Below are positions 7,305 to 12,454 of a stretch of DNA of 12,454 bases, piece by piece (within the stretch, counting starts at the first letter, position 1; every line of letters starts with the position of its first letter). A program made the translations under genes and the position numbers. Location of the stretch: assembly GCA_003162495.1 (NCBI GenBank), contig PMOF01000060.1, positions 2,727 through 15,180 of the forward strand, in the 5' to 3' direction. The stretch is from Acidobacteriaceae bacterium (lineage in GTDB: Bacteria > Acidobacteriota > Terriglobia > Terriglobales > Acidobacteriaceae). Below the pieces are notes generated by a model. The model made no database searches and was not told where the DNA came from. It saw nothing but the letters and a program-made list of their open reading frames with translations.

Positions 7305-10238
7305 TTAGTTGATGACAAAGGTGAAGGTTGTCGTTGCGGTAATGGTGGGTGTGGCCGAGTCTTGTCCGGTCACGGTCAAGGTATAGGTTCCTTGGGGTGG
7401 GTTGGTGAGGGGATTGCCGTTGATGCCATTGCAAGCCGAGAGACCTAGCCCGATGGCGAGCAGAGCGATCAGCCCCGCCAGACTGCGGAACCTGCGTGAA
7501 TGGCGCCCCAGGAAGCCCGCCAGCAGCAGCCCCGCAAAGGCCAAAGCGAGCGGTGTTGGGTTAGGACCGTTATTTCTTGACGTGTTGACTTTGTTCGGCG
7601 CATGGAAGCGTTTCATGCCGCCTGTGATGCCACTTGTGGCGCAGTCTGCGGCGTTGGCATCAAGAGTCAGCTGCGTAGTGGCGGCGGTCGTGCCAGTGAC
7701 GGCTACCGTGCCGTCGCCATTGCTGGCCGTGTTACTGAATAAGTAGCAGAGGTTTTGCAGGGCATTATCGTTGGAAGTGTCGAATGTCAGATCGACCGTG
7801 CCTGTGTAGCCCCCCGCCGGAGTAACGGTGATGGTTGAGCTCGCCTGGCTGCCTTGGGCAACCGTCACATTGGTAGCCGCGAGCTTGAACGTACCGGAGC
7901 CTGAGCTGATCGTTGCGATCGAGATCGACACCACTCCGGTAGAGACGGCGTGCGTGCTGTCGCCGGAGTATTGAGCAATGATCTGGTGCGGTCCCGATGT
8001 AGCGAAAGACGTGCTGTAGGTGTAGGTCCCGTTCGCAGTCAGGGTTTCTGTCACGTTGGCCGGGCCGCCCAGGCTCGGGCCGCCGTCAATCGTAAGCAGC
8101 ACGGTGCCGGTGGGTACAGTGGTACCGGCGTTGGATGTGACCGCGATGGCGAAGTTGTCCGCAACATTGATGGCCGGTGACGCGTTCGATGCGGTGATCG
8201 TTGTGGTTGTGCCGATCAGCGCGGTTCCAGTGTTGGAGGGCCAAAGGTTTACTAGGTTGGCGAGGTCGACGGACCCAAGTCCGGTGACCTGGTCGTAGCC
8301 AACCCCGGCAGAGAAGCCGATGGTGCCGCTGCAAAAGCTCGAACCCGCGGTGCAATCGTTGTTGCCGGTGGTGATGTCGTGGAAGGCCGACCCGTAAGTC
8401 GAGGTATTGGAAGCAAGGGTATAAAGCGTTGGATTGATAAGCCCCTGTCCGGAAGTGAAACCAGCCTTCTGGTTGATGAGGGCCAGCATGCCGGAGAAAA
8501 TGGGCGCGGCGAAGCTGGTGCCGCCGGCGACGGTCAAATCCTGAGTTGCAGAATCGCGGAAGCCGCTGTTGCAACTTGCCTGCTGCCCCGAGTTCCAGGG
8601 CCCGCTTGAGCTGCTATCGCTGGTGCAAAACAGGTAGCCGGGATAATTCGGTGAGGCGTAGAGCGCCAGATCCGGCACATCCCGCTTGCCGTCGGCGGGA
8701 ATGCCAGGGACACCTTTTTGCCAGCTTGGCTTGGTGAACAGCGCACTGGCGCCGCCGCCGCTTGAGCCTAAACAATCGCTAGTCCCGCAACCGGCCAAGT
8801 CGTCGTTCCAGGCCACTTCCGGGATGTATTTCAGCGCGGAACTGATGACGTCTGACCCGTTGCTGCTGGCTTCCCAATAACCGTTACCTGCGGTGAGATA
8901 ATCCCCGCTGTCTGCCGTTGACGAGATCTCGGTGCCGCCCATCCCCGTCACGTACGCGCTGCTGGCGGGGTAATCCACGGCGAGCGCTTCCTGTTGCGCC
9001 AGCGTAGGATTGTTGACGTTGGTGCCAACAAAGCAATCGGTGGAGCCGCTATCGCCAGACGCGGACATTACGGTCTGCCCCTGCGCCGTGGCTTGCTGAA
9101 ACGTCGACTCGAGTGTGGCGCCGCCCAGTTCTGCTTCGCATGCGCCATAACTGCTGCTGATAATCGGAGCAATGTCTTCGTCGACCGCGTACTGTATGGA
9201 GTCGAAGGCGCCATAATTGGTGTTGCTGCCGGTAAACACGAAATAAATGCTGGCGCCGGGGGCGATCGCTCCCGACCACTCAAGGTCGAGATCCGATTCC
9301 GATTCATCTCCGCCGAACGTTGCGGACGTGCCGGTGCCGGGCATCAGCACCAGCGTAGGATCCTTGACGGTGAGGCCGGCTGCGTTTTGAAAGTTTTCAA
9401 TGTCGCTCATCACCACCGCGGACTGGCCCACGATCACAATCGATTGCCCGGTTCCTGTGTAGCCGCCGCTGTAAACCGGCTTGATGTCGTACGTGGTTTC
9501 AATGTCGCCGGGCGCGAAAAACACTTTGCCGGTTTGACCCGAAGTAAACGCCGGCGTCACGTGGCCCGTTTTACTGTAGATCGCGTGCGATCTGGGCCGC
9601 AGGTCATCGAGGTTGCGAATCCCGAGAACGGTGGGCGCAATCGCTGCCGGCACGGAGAGCGCCGTCGAAGGAGCGAAGTGACGCACGCCTTTGACTGTGT
9701 AATAGTGCATCTGCGTGGAGAAGGCCTGCTCAATCTGCCCCGCCGTGCCGGAGAAGCGGATCGTGTTCTTGCTGCGGGCCACTGAATCGACGGAGAAACC
9801 CTGCTGCTCCAACCAGCTCCGCACCTTGTCGAGATCGGATTGCGCCAATCCGAAGCGGTCCGCGAATGAGTCCGGGGTCAGCCATTGGTGATAAAGCGGG
9901 GAAGCTGCATTCTGCTGCGCGGCAATCAACTCATCCAGGTCGGCTTGTTGCGTGGCCGTGCGGTTGAACACGATGCTGACGCCGCTCAGCCGGGTATCGG
10001 CCGGAACCCGGCCGGAGTCGAATTGGGCCTGAGCCAAGGGATCCAGCGAACCCTTCAAGGTTGATTGTTCTGCATTGGTGATTTCCCCGGAAATGCGGGG
10101 AGCTACGGATTGCGCGCCGGCCATCATGGCGCAGGCAGCAATCGAGCCGCATGCCAAAAGCCGCATCCGGCGCGAAAGGTCAGTGGTTATCATCTTCGCC
10201 ATCCTTGGGGGATTGAATGGTGGATATTTCAGGCGCAC
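7305..10238 (-). CDS. Secreted S53 (sedolisin/kumamolisin) peptidase with Ig-like domains and C-terminal membrane hairpin
   Basis: A 977-aa serine-carboxyl protease precursor, likely active outside the cytoplasm at acid pH as in characterised sedolisins. In order: basic N-region with SRRMRLL and a hydrophobic signal core (about 27-41); pro-kumamolisin activation domain (about 45-212); S53 catalytic domain (about 230-666); Ig-like beta domains (about 672-770 and 782-875); hydrophobic helix (about 896-911), RHSRRFR, second hydrophobic helix (919-935) ending at Cys936; final beta strands (950-977). The catalytic set is complete: Glu314 and Asp318 in ESDLDLEW, Asp396 in SASGDSGS, Ser575 in GGTSFAAP. 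The late YDQVTGLGSVD matches the calcium-site region. Start: GTG at 10238 has GAAGGAG 5 nt upstream, better than ATG at 10202 or 10193; starting at 10193 would give a more ordinary signal peptide. A short signal-proximal LLAC is too close to the N-terminus for a lipobox. It stands alone with its own terminator. Confidence 0.93.
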   Translation of the reverse strand: MRLKYPPFNPPRMAKMITTDLSRRMRLLACGSIAACAMMAGAQSVAPRISGEITNAEQSTLKGSLDPLAQAQFDSGRVPADTRLSGVSIVFNRTATQQADLDELIAAQQNAASPLYHQWLTPDSFADRFGLAQSDLDKVRSWLEQQGFSVDSVARSKNTIRFSGTAGQIEQAFSTQMHYYTVKGVRHFAPSTALSVPAAIAPTVLGIRNLDDLRPRSHAIYSKTGHVTPAFTSGQTGKVFFAPGDIETTYDIKPVYSGGYTGTGQSIVIVGQSAVVMSDIENFQNAAGLTVKDPTLVLMPGTGTSATFGGDESESDLDLEWSGAIAPGASIYFVFTGSNTNYGAFDSIQYAVDEDIAPIISSSYGACEAELGGATLESTFQQATAQGQTVMSASGDSGSTDCFVGTNVNNPTLAQQEALAVDYPASSAYVTGMGGTEISSTADSGDYLTAGNGYWEASSNGSDVISSALKYIPEVAWNDDLAGCGTSDCLGSSGGGASALFTKPSWQKGVPGIPADGKRDVPDLALYASPNYPGYLFCTSDSSSSGPWNSGQQASCNSGFRDSATQDLTVAGGTSFAAPIFSGMLALINQKAGFTSGQGLINPTLYTLASNTSTYGSAFHDITTGNNDCTAGSSFCSGTIGFSAGVGYDQVTGLGSVDLANLVNLWPSNTGTALIGTTTTITASNASPAINVADNFAIAVTSNAGTTVPTGTVLLTIDGGPSLGGPANVTETLTANGTYTYSTSFATSGPHQIIAQYSGDSTHAVSTGVVSISIATISSGSGTFKLAATNVTVAQGSQASSTITVTPAGGYTGTVDLTFDTSNDNALQNLCYLFSNTASNGDGTVAVTGTTAATTQLTLDANAADCATSGITGGMKRFHAPNKVNTSRNNGPNPTPLALAFAGLLLAGFLGRHSRRFRSLAGLIALLAIGLGLSACNGINGNPLTNPPQGTYTLTVTGQDSATPTITATTTFTFVIN

Positions 10239-10243
10239 GAATG

Positions 10244-10250
10244 CTCCTTC
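10244..10250 (-). promoter_or_regulatory. Ribosome binding site deciding the GTG start of the S53 peptidase
   Basis: GAAGGAG on the minus strand ends 5 nt before GTG at 10238, the best Shine-Dalgarno match near this gene. The later ATG codons (10202, 10193) have only AAGGA, which is too close to the first and 8 nt from the second. This favours the longer N-terminus. Confidence 0.6.
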
Positions 10251-10262
10251 CCGCGGTCTTCG

Positions 10263-10293
10263 ATCCTAAAGAACGGGCGGGCGCCTGTTGCAA
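10263..10293 (-). promoter_or_regulatory. Possible promoter of the S53 peptidase gene
   Basis: On the minus strand TTGCAA (10293-10288) and TAGGAT (10268-10263) each match 4 of 6 consensus bases, with a long 19-bp spacer. The rest of the 274-bp gap up to 10512 holds a 7-bp inverted repeat (CCCGGAA at 10361-10367, TTCCGGG at 10386-10392, 18-nt loop, no T-run) and a twice-occurring ACACCGG 30 bp apart. None of these is strong. Confidence 0.2.
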
Positions 10294-10512
10294 AGAGCAA
10301 GAAAAGGCGTTAAATGGAATCCAGCCGCGCGCGCAATCATCTGCTGTGTCCAGGTTGGTTCCCGGAACACCGGACGGATATCTCCTTCCGGGTTAGACAC
10401 CGGGATCGGCAGGAAGTTGTCTCAGGGGCCAAAAAGGGGCGTTGCGGTTGCGAGTCCCACAGCGTGGAATGAAAGATGCGCGTCAAGGGCGGGATCGCCA
10501 ATCAACAGACGA

Positions 10513-11487
10513 TCATTTGGGTAGCGCGCTTACCAGTTCCAGCGTTGCCGCTCCTTTGCGAGGCGGAATATAGCCGGTAGCGCGCCAGGCGATGGCAAGC
10601 TGTTCGCGGCTCAGGAGTTTGCCCATCTGAACACGGGCATGCTCGGCCCAGGGACCGCAATTGTCCAGCTTGAGATAGGCATGCCAGTGCCGCAGCGCCT
10701 GCCGCAGCTCTCCCTTGCGCTCGAAAGCCAGCGCCAGATTGTAGTGGGCGTCGGCGTAGCGGGGCGCCAGGGCAACCGCGCGCTGATACGCAACAATGGA
10801 CTCGTCCAGCCGCCGCAACTCATCGAGTACGTTTCCCAGATCGAAAAAGGCCAGCACGTAGCTGGGGTCAGCTACCGTGGCCCGGCGATAAAGCTCCTCG
10901 GCGCGGCCAAACTGGCGCAGATGAAAGTGGATGGTGCCGAGATTAATGTAGGCTGCCGCGTATTCCGGATCGAGCTCCAGGATCTCTTCGTAGAGGGAAA
11001 TGGCACGTTGCTTATCGGGTCCCTCCTCGGCTTGCACTGCGGCGAGAAACCGATCCAGTATCCCGCGCGGGCTTGCGATACCCCGCAGCCGCATCGGAGA
11101 GGGCTCTGGCACTGCCGACGACCGGTCAAGCCACTCCGTTCGGCCCATCCGGTTGAGGCGCTCAAAGTCGAACAGCAACTGGCGTCGAATGGGGTCCACC
11201 ATGGCGCCGCGGTGCCGGAAAGCGAGGCGCGTGCCGGTCCGCACCAGGCAGGCCTCAAGCAGCGGATTGGCCATGCCGGCCACCGCCTTCATCGCAGAGA
11301 TCGACAGCCGTATGGAGGCCGCGGATACGCTTTCCTCGCGCAGCGCGCGCAGCGTCCTGAGCTGCCCGAGATCCTGGAAGGTATAAACCTGTTGGGAGGG
11401 AAAAATCCCGGCCCGTTCCCAACCCAGCAACTGGTGGGAACTGATCTGCAAGATGCGCAACACGTCCGGACGGCTATAGCTGGTCAC
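10513..11487 (-). CDS. MerR-type HTH regulator fused to TPR repeats
   Basis: A 324-aa protein combining an N-terminal MerR-like DNA-binding domain with C-terminal tetratricopeptide repeats. The HTH/wing is at about 4-66: YSRPDVLRILQISSHQLLGW followed by ERAGIF, a YTFQDLGQLRTLRAL wing and a short helix SAASIRLSISAM. A linker of about 80 residues lacks any MerR metal-binding cysteine pattern. From about 158 there are at least three TPR units (for example AISLYEEILELDPEYAAAY, then AEELYRRATVADPSYVLAFF, then ESIVAYQRAVALAPRYADAH), ending in a fourth weaker helix pair. TPRs bind proteins or peptides, so the DNA-binding head is probably controlled by a protein partner rather than a small ligand; that is inference. 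GTG at 11487 is preferred because the conserved domain begins right after it and GGGAG lies 9 nt upstream. GTG at 11517 or 11514 would add about 10 residues. Direct repeats upstream are candidate operators. Confidence 0.88.
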   Translation of the reverse strand: MTSYSRPDVLRILQISSHQLLGWERAGIFPSQQVYTFQDLGQLRTLRALREESVSAASIRLSISAMKAVAGMANPLLEACLVRTGTRLAFRHRGAMVDPIRRQLLFDFERLNRMGRTEWLDRSSAVPEPSPMRLRGIASPRGILDRFLAAVQAEEGPDKQRAISLYEEILELDPEYAAAYINLGTIHFHLRQFGRAEELYRRATVADPSYVLAFFDLGNVLDELRRLDESIVAYQRAVALAPRYADAHYNLALAFERKGELRQALRHWHAYLKLDNCGPWAEHARVQMGKLLSREQLAIAWRATGYIPPRKGAATLELVSALPK

Positions 11488-11571
11488 TCTTGAGTGCTCC
11501 CACAAGTGGTACACCACCCCCAGCGACTAAGACCTGACGCTGGAGACCCCGGTACGTCTCGGCCCCGGGGA

Positions 11572-11593
11572 TTGAACTCGTGTTTTGAACTCG
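11572..11593. repeat. 9-bp direct repeat upstream of the MerR-TPR gene
   Basis: TTGAACTCG occurs at 11572-11580 and again at 11585-11593 (period 13). It lies about 85-105 bp upstream of the regulator start. It could be a binding site for the regulator itself or part of an iteron-like array with the neighbouring repeat; no function is shown by the sequence. Confidence 0.5.
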
Positions 11594-11608
11594 AATTCCA
11601 GACTCGGG

Positions 11609-11638
11609 TCCTGGGCGTATCTCTCCTGGATGTATCTC
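11609..11638. repeat. Tandem 15-bp direct repeat
   Basis: Two adjacent 15-bp units, TCCTGGGCGTATCTC (11609-11623) and TCCTGGATGTATCTC (11624-11638), agree at 13 of 15 positions with no spacer. On the minus strand they lie upstream of the MerR-TPR gene. The 15-bp period is not helical phasing. Candidate regulator or replication-initiator binding site; inference only. Confidence 0.55.
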
Positions 11639-11690
11639 TTAGGGCAGATACCAAGGAACCGTTTCTTGCTGCGATTATGCCAAGTGTAAG

Positions 11691-11796
11691 CGTGGATAAG
11701 CAGTCCGAAACTTTTCCCGCGACAAAAACACGTGGATAATGGGTGCCTGATTTGGTTCGTTCGCCAGCTGGAAGTGACGAGAGGGTATGTGGATAA
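11691..11796. other. Cluster of three DnaA-box-like 9-mers
   Basis: CGTGGATAA at 11691-11699, CGTGGATAA at 11731-11739 and TGTGGATAA at 11788-11796 all point the same way. The last is the exact reverse complement of the DnaA box TTATCCACA; the others differ at one base. A fourth site, TGTGCATAA (12107-12115), fits the looser TTATNCACA consensus. No dnaA, dnaN or rep gene is visible in the window, so an origin is not established. The surrounding 11518-11873 stretch has no credible gene; it contains these boxes and the two direct repeats described separately. Confidence 0.4.
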
Positions 11797-11873
11797 CCGA
11801 AGGGAAATGCATGAAAGACGGCAAAACCGGTACTGGATTCGGTCGCTTTTTGGGAATTGAGAGCCGGGCGGAA

Positions 11874-11922
11874 TGGAGCCGACGGTCAGACTTGAACTGA
11901 CGACCTGCTGATTACGAATCAG
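11874..11922 (-). other. 3' fragment of tRNA-Thr(CGU) gene, probable integrase attachment site
   Basis: On the minus strand these 49 nt read as the 3' part of a tRNA: CTGA/TCAG anticodon stem around loop TTCGTAA (anticodon CGU, U33 present), variable loop AGGTC, T arm GTCAG-TTCAAGT-CTGAC, acceptor strand CGTCGGC, discriminator T and encoded CCA. The 5' half is missing: no D arm or matching acceptor strand (GCCGACG expected) precedes it. The tRNA match stops at the first base pair of the anticodon stem, where T replaces the expected G. Tyrosine integrases commonly cross over here and leave such a 3' duplicate at the far end of the inserted element. In that model the element lies at higher coordinates and native chromosome at lower ones. 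An intact tRNA-Thr should stand at the other end. Confidence 0.8.
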
Positions 11923-11927
11923 ATTCG
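11915..11927. repeat. Inverted repeat across the tRNA-fragment break point
   Basis: CGAATC (11915-11920) and GATTCG (11922-11927) are perfect inverted arms around one A. The left arm is anticodon-loop tRNA sequence and the right arm is outside the tRNA match, so the symmetry straddles the presumed crossover. It may be a core-type integrase site, though the 1-nt spacer is shorter than the usual 6-8 bp overlap region. Confidence 0.4.
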
Positions 11928-11961
11928 ACTATTGACCCCATCCGCTTTGTTTTGTGCGTTG

Positions 11962-12032
11962 CGTGTTTTGTTTCTAGTAGATACGCCCCGCCATGAGTTG
12001 ACTGGAGACGCCGCGAAACGACACAAAACACG
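11962..12032. repeat. 13-bp inverted repeat inside the presumed element end
   Basis: CGTGTTTTGTTTC (11962-11974) is matched on the opposite strand by GACACAAAACACG (12020-12032) at 12 of 13 positions, 45 nt apart. A related GTTTTGT also occurs just to the left at about 11949. The spacing is too wide for a simple hairpin terminator. Candidate binding sites for an integrase or accessory protein. Confidence 0.45.
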
Positions 12033-12037
12033 GAATG

Positions 12038-12060
12038 AACTGACACCAAAACTGACACCA
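12038..12060. repeat. 11-bp direct repeat, candidate integrase arm sites
   Basis: AACTGACACCA is repeated exactly at 12038-12048 and 12050-12060 (period 12), about 115 bp from the tRNA fragment. Tyrosine integrases often bind short tandem arm-type repeats at this kind of distance from the core. The 11923-12246 stretch has no convincing gene otherwise; it also contains a DnaA-box-like TGTGCATAA at 12107-12115. Confidence 0.45.
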
Positions 12061-12246
12061 GACCGATTACAGCTCAAACCGGCGTCGATATTTCGGCGCG
12101 CTTGGCTGTGCATAACCGTGCCGCTACCCACCCGGACTTTCCACCGACGCGTCCACGGGGCGTGTGGAGCGAATGAGCCAAGCTAGGTACTTGACCCCGC
12201 GCTGTGCCCGTGGCACTCTTTGCGCGGCTTGGAGGATAAACCAATC

Positions 12247-12411
12247 ATGAGTGACCCGCAGAAAATGCCTCCCGATTTTCGCGCCGAAACGATGAAAGAA
12301 GCTATCACACGGTACAGCGGAGAAAAGTCAATGCAGGACCCGGACAAGAACCCTGTGGATAGCCTTATCAAGCCGAAAGACGGCACAGAAGAGCCGCCGG
12401 TGAACATTTGA
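12247..12411 (+). CDS. Small hydrophilic hypothetical protein (54 aa)
   Basis: ATG at 12247 follows GGAGGA, with 10 nt between, and opens a 54-codon frame ending in TGA. The product is rich in Lys, Asp, Glu and Pro with no membrane segment, cysteine pair or recognisable motif, and looks partly disordered. A TTG at 12220 could extend it by 9 residues but precedes the ribosome site. TTGACC at 12191 could be a -35 element, but no good -10 follows. It lies just inside the presumed integrated element to the right of the tRNA fragment. No function is assignable; it could be a small element-encoded protein or a chance frame, though the ribosome site favours a gene. Confidence 0.5.
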   Translation: MSDPQKMPPDFRAETMKEAITRYSGEKSMQDPDKNPVDSLIKPKDGTEEPPVNI

Positions 12412-12454
12412 AGATGGGACGCTAGAAACGCGGCGGTAACCCACCCGCACTCCC

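Noticed and set aside
8994..9785. 263-codon plus-strand frame inside the S53 peptidase gene
   Set aside because: Antisense to the catalytic domain with intact active-site residues; no motif of its own.
10149..10160. LLAC near the S53 N-terminus as a lipoprotein signal
   Set aside because: There is no hydrophobic stretch before the cysteine; the hydrophobic core follows it, fitting an ordinary signal peptide instead.
10361..10392. CCCGGAA/TTCCGGG inverted repeat considered as terminator of the MerR-TPR gene
   Set aside because: The arms are only 7 bp with an 18-nt loop, there is no T-run, and it sits over 120 nt beyond the stop codon.
10639..11493. 284-codon plus-strand frame over the MerR-TPR gene
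   Set aside because: Antisense to clear TPR repeats; its regular pattern is only the mirror of those repeats.
11932..12186. 84-codon plus-strand frame with LTPKLTP, considered as the tail of a broken integrase
   Set aside because: It begins at the tRNA fragment with a TTG and no ribosome site. No catalytic Arg/His/Tyr motifs are visible, and the LTPKLTP is simply the tandem 11-bp repeat read in frame.
1..12454. CRISPR array, insertion sequence, toxin-antitoxin or restriction genes
   Set aside because: I saw no regularly spaced repeat array, no transposase frame with terminal repeats, and no recognisable defence gene.

Overview
The window looks like chromosomal DNA of an Acidobacteriota bacterium, most likely class Terriglobia. 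This rests on GC-rich coding sequence and on the protein set: a pro-kumamolisin S53 protease with Ig-like domains and a C-terminal membrane hairpin, a MerR-HTH/TPR fusion regulator, and a Crp/Fnr regulator of a type I associate with this group. The taxonomic call is inference from protein style, because no phylogenetic marker was compared.

Layout, left to right. Positions 1-1342 (minus) hold the 5' part of an RlmI-type 23S rRNA m5C methyltransferase gene that runs off the left edge. Divergent from it, 1569-3899 (plus) encodes a full-length bifunctional Rel (p)ppGpp synthetase/hydrolase, with a consensus -10 box only 5 nt before its ATG. Positions 4170-4913 (plus) encode a Crp/Fnr regulator, closed by an intrinsic terminator that starts at the last base of its stop codon. 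Positions 4977-5954 (plus) encode a zinc-type homocysteine S-methyltransferase. It converges, with a 13-nt gap, on a short/branched-chain acyl-CoA dehydrogenase (5968-7134, minus). A strong terminator at 7252-7293 closes the long secreted S53 peptidase gene (7305-10238, minus). Upstream of that lies a MerR-type HTH plus TPR regulator (10513-11487, minus).

The right 0.9 kb is different in character: almost no coding sequence and many short repeats. It has two sets of tandem direct repeats, three DnaA-box-like 9-mers in one orientation (a fourth farther right), and a 49-nt exact-looking 3' piece of a tRNA-Thr(CGU) gene without its 5' half. Next to that piece are an inverted repeat across its break point, a second inverted repeat and a direct repeat. 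This is the architecture expected at one end of an element inserted by a tyrosine integrase into a tRNA gene. The orientation places the element to the right, beyond about 11923, where one small ORF (54 aa) is visible.

The genes on the left are separate transcription units serving translation quality (RlmI), stringent response (Rel), global regulation (Crp), methionine recycling (MmuM-like) and branched-chain or short acyl-CoA oxidation. I see no evidence that they form one pathway. No new defence or biosynthetic system is evident. The best candidates for something undescribed are the integration/replication-like region at 11570-12060 and the unusual C-terminal architecture of the S53 protease.
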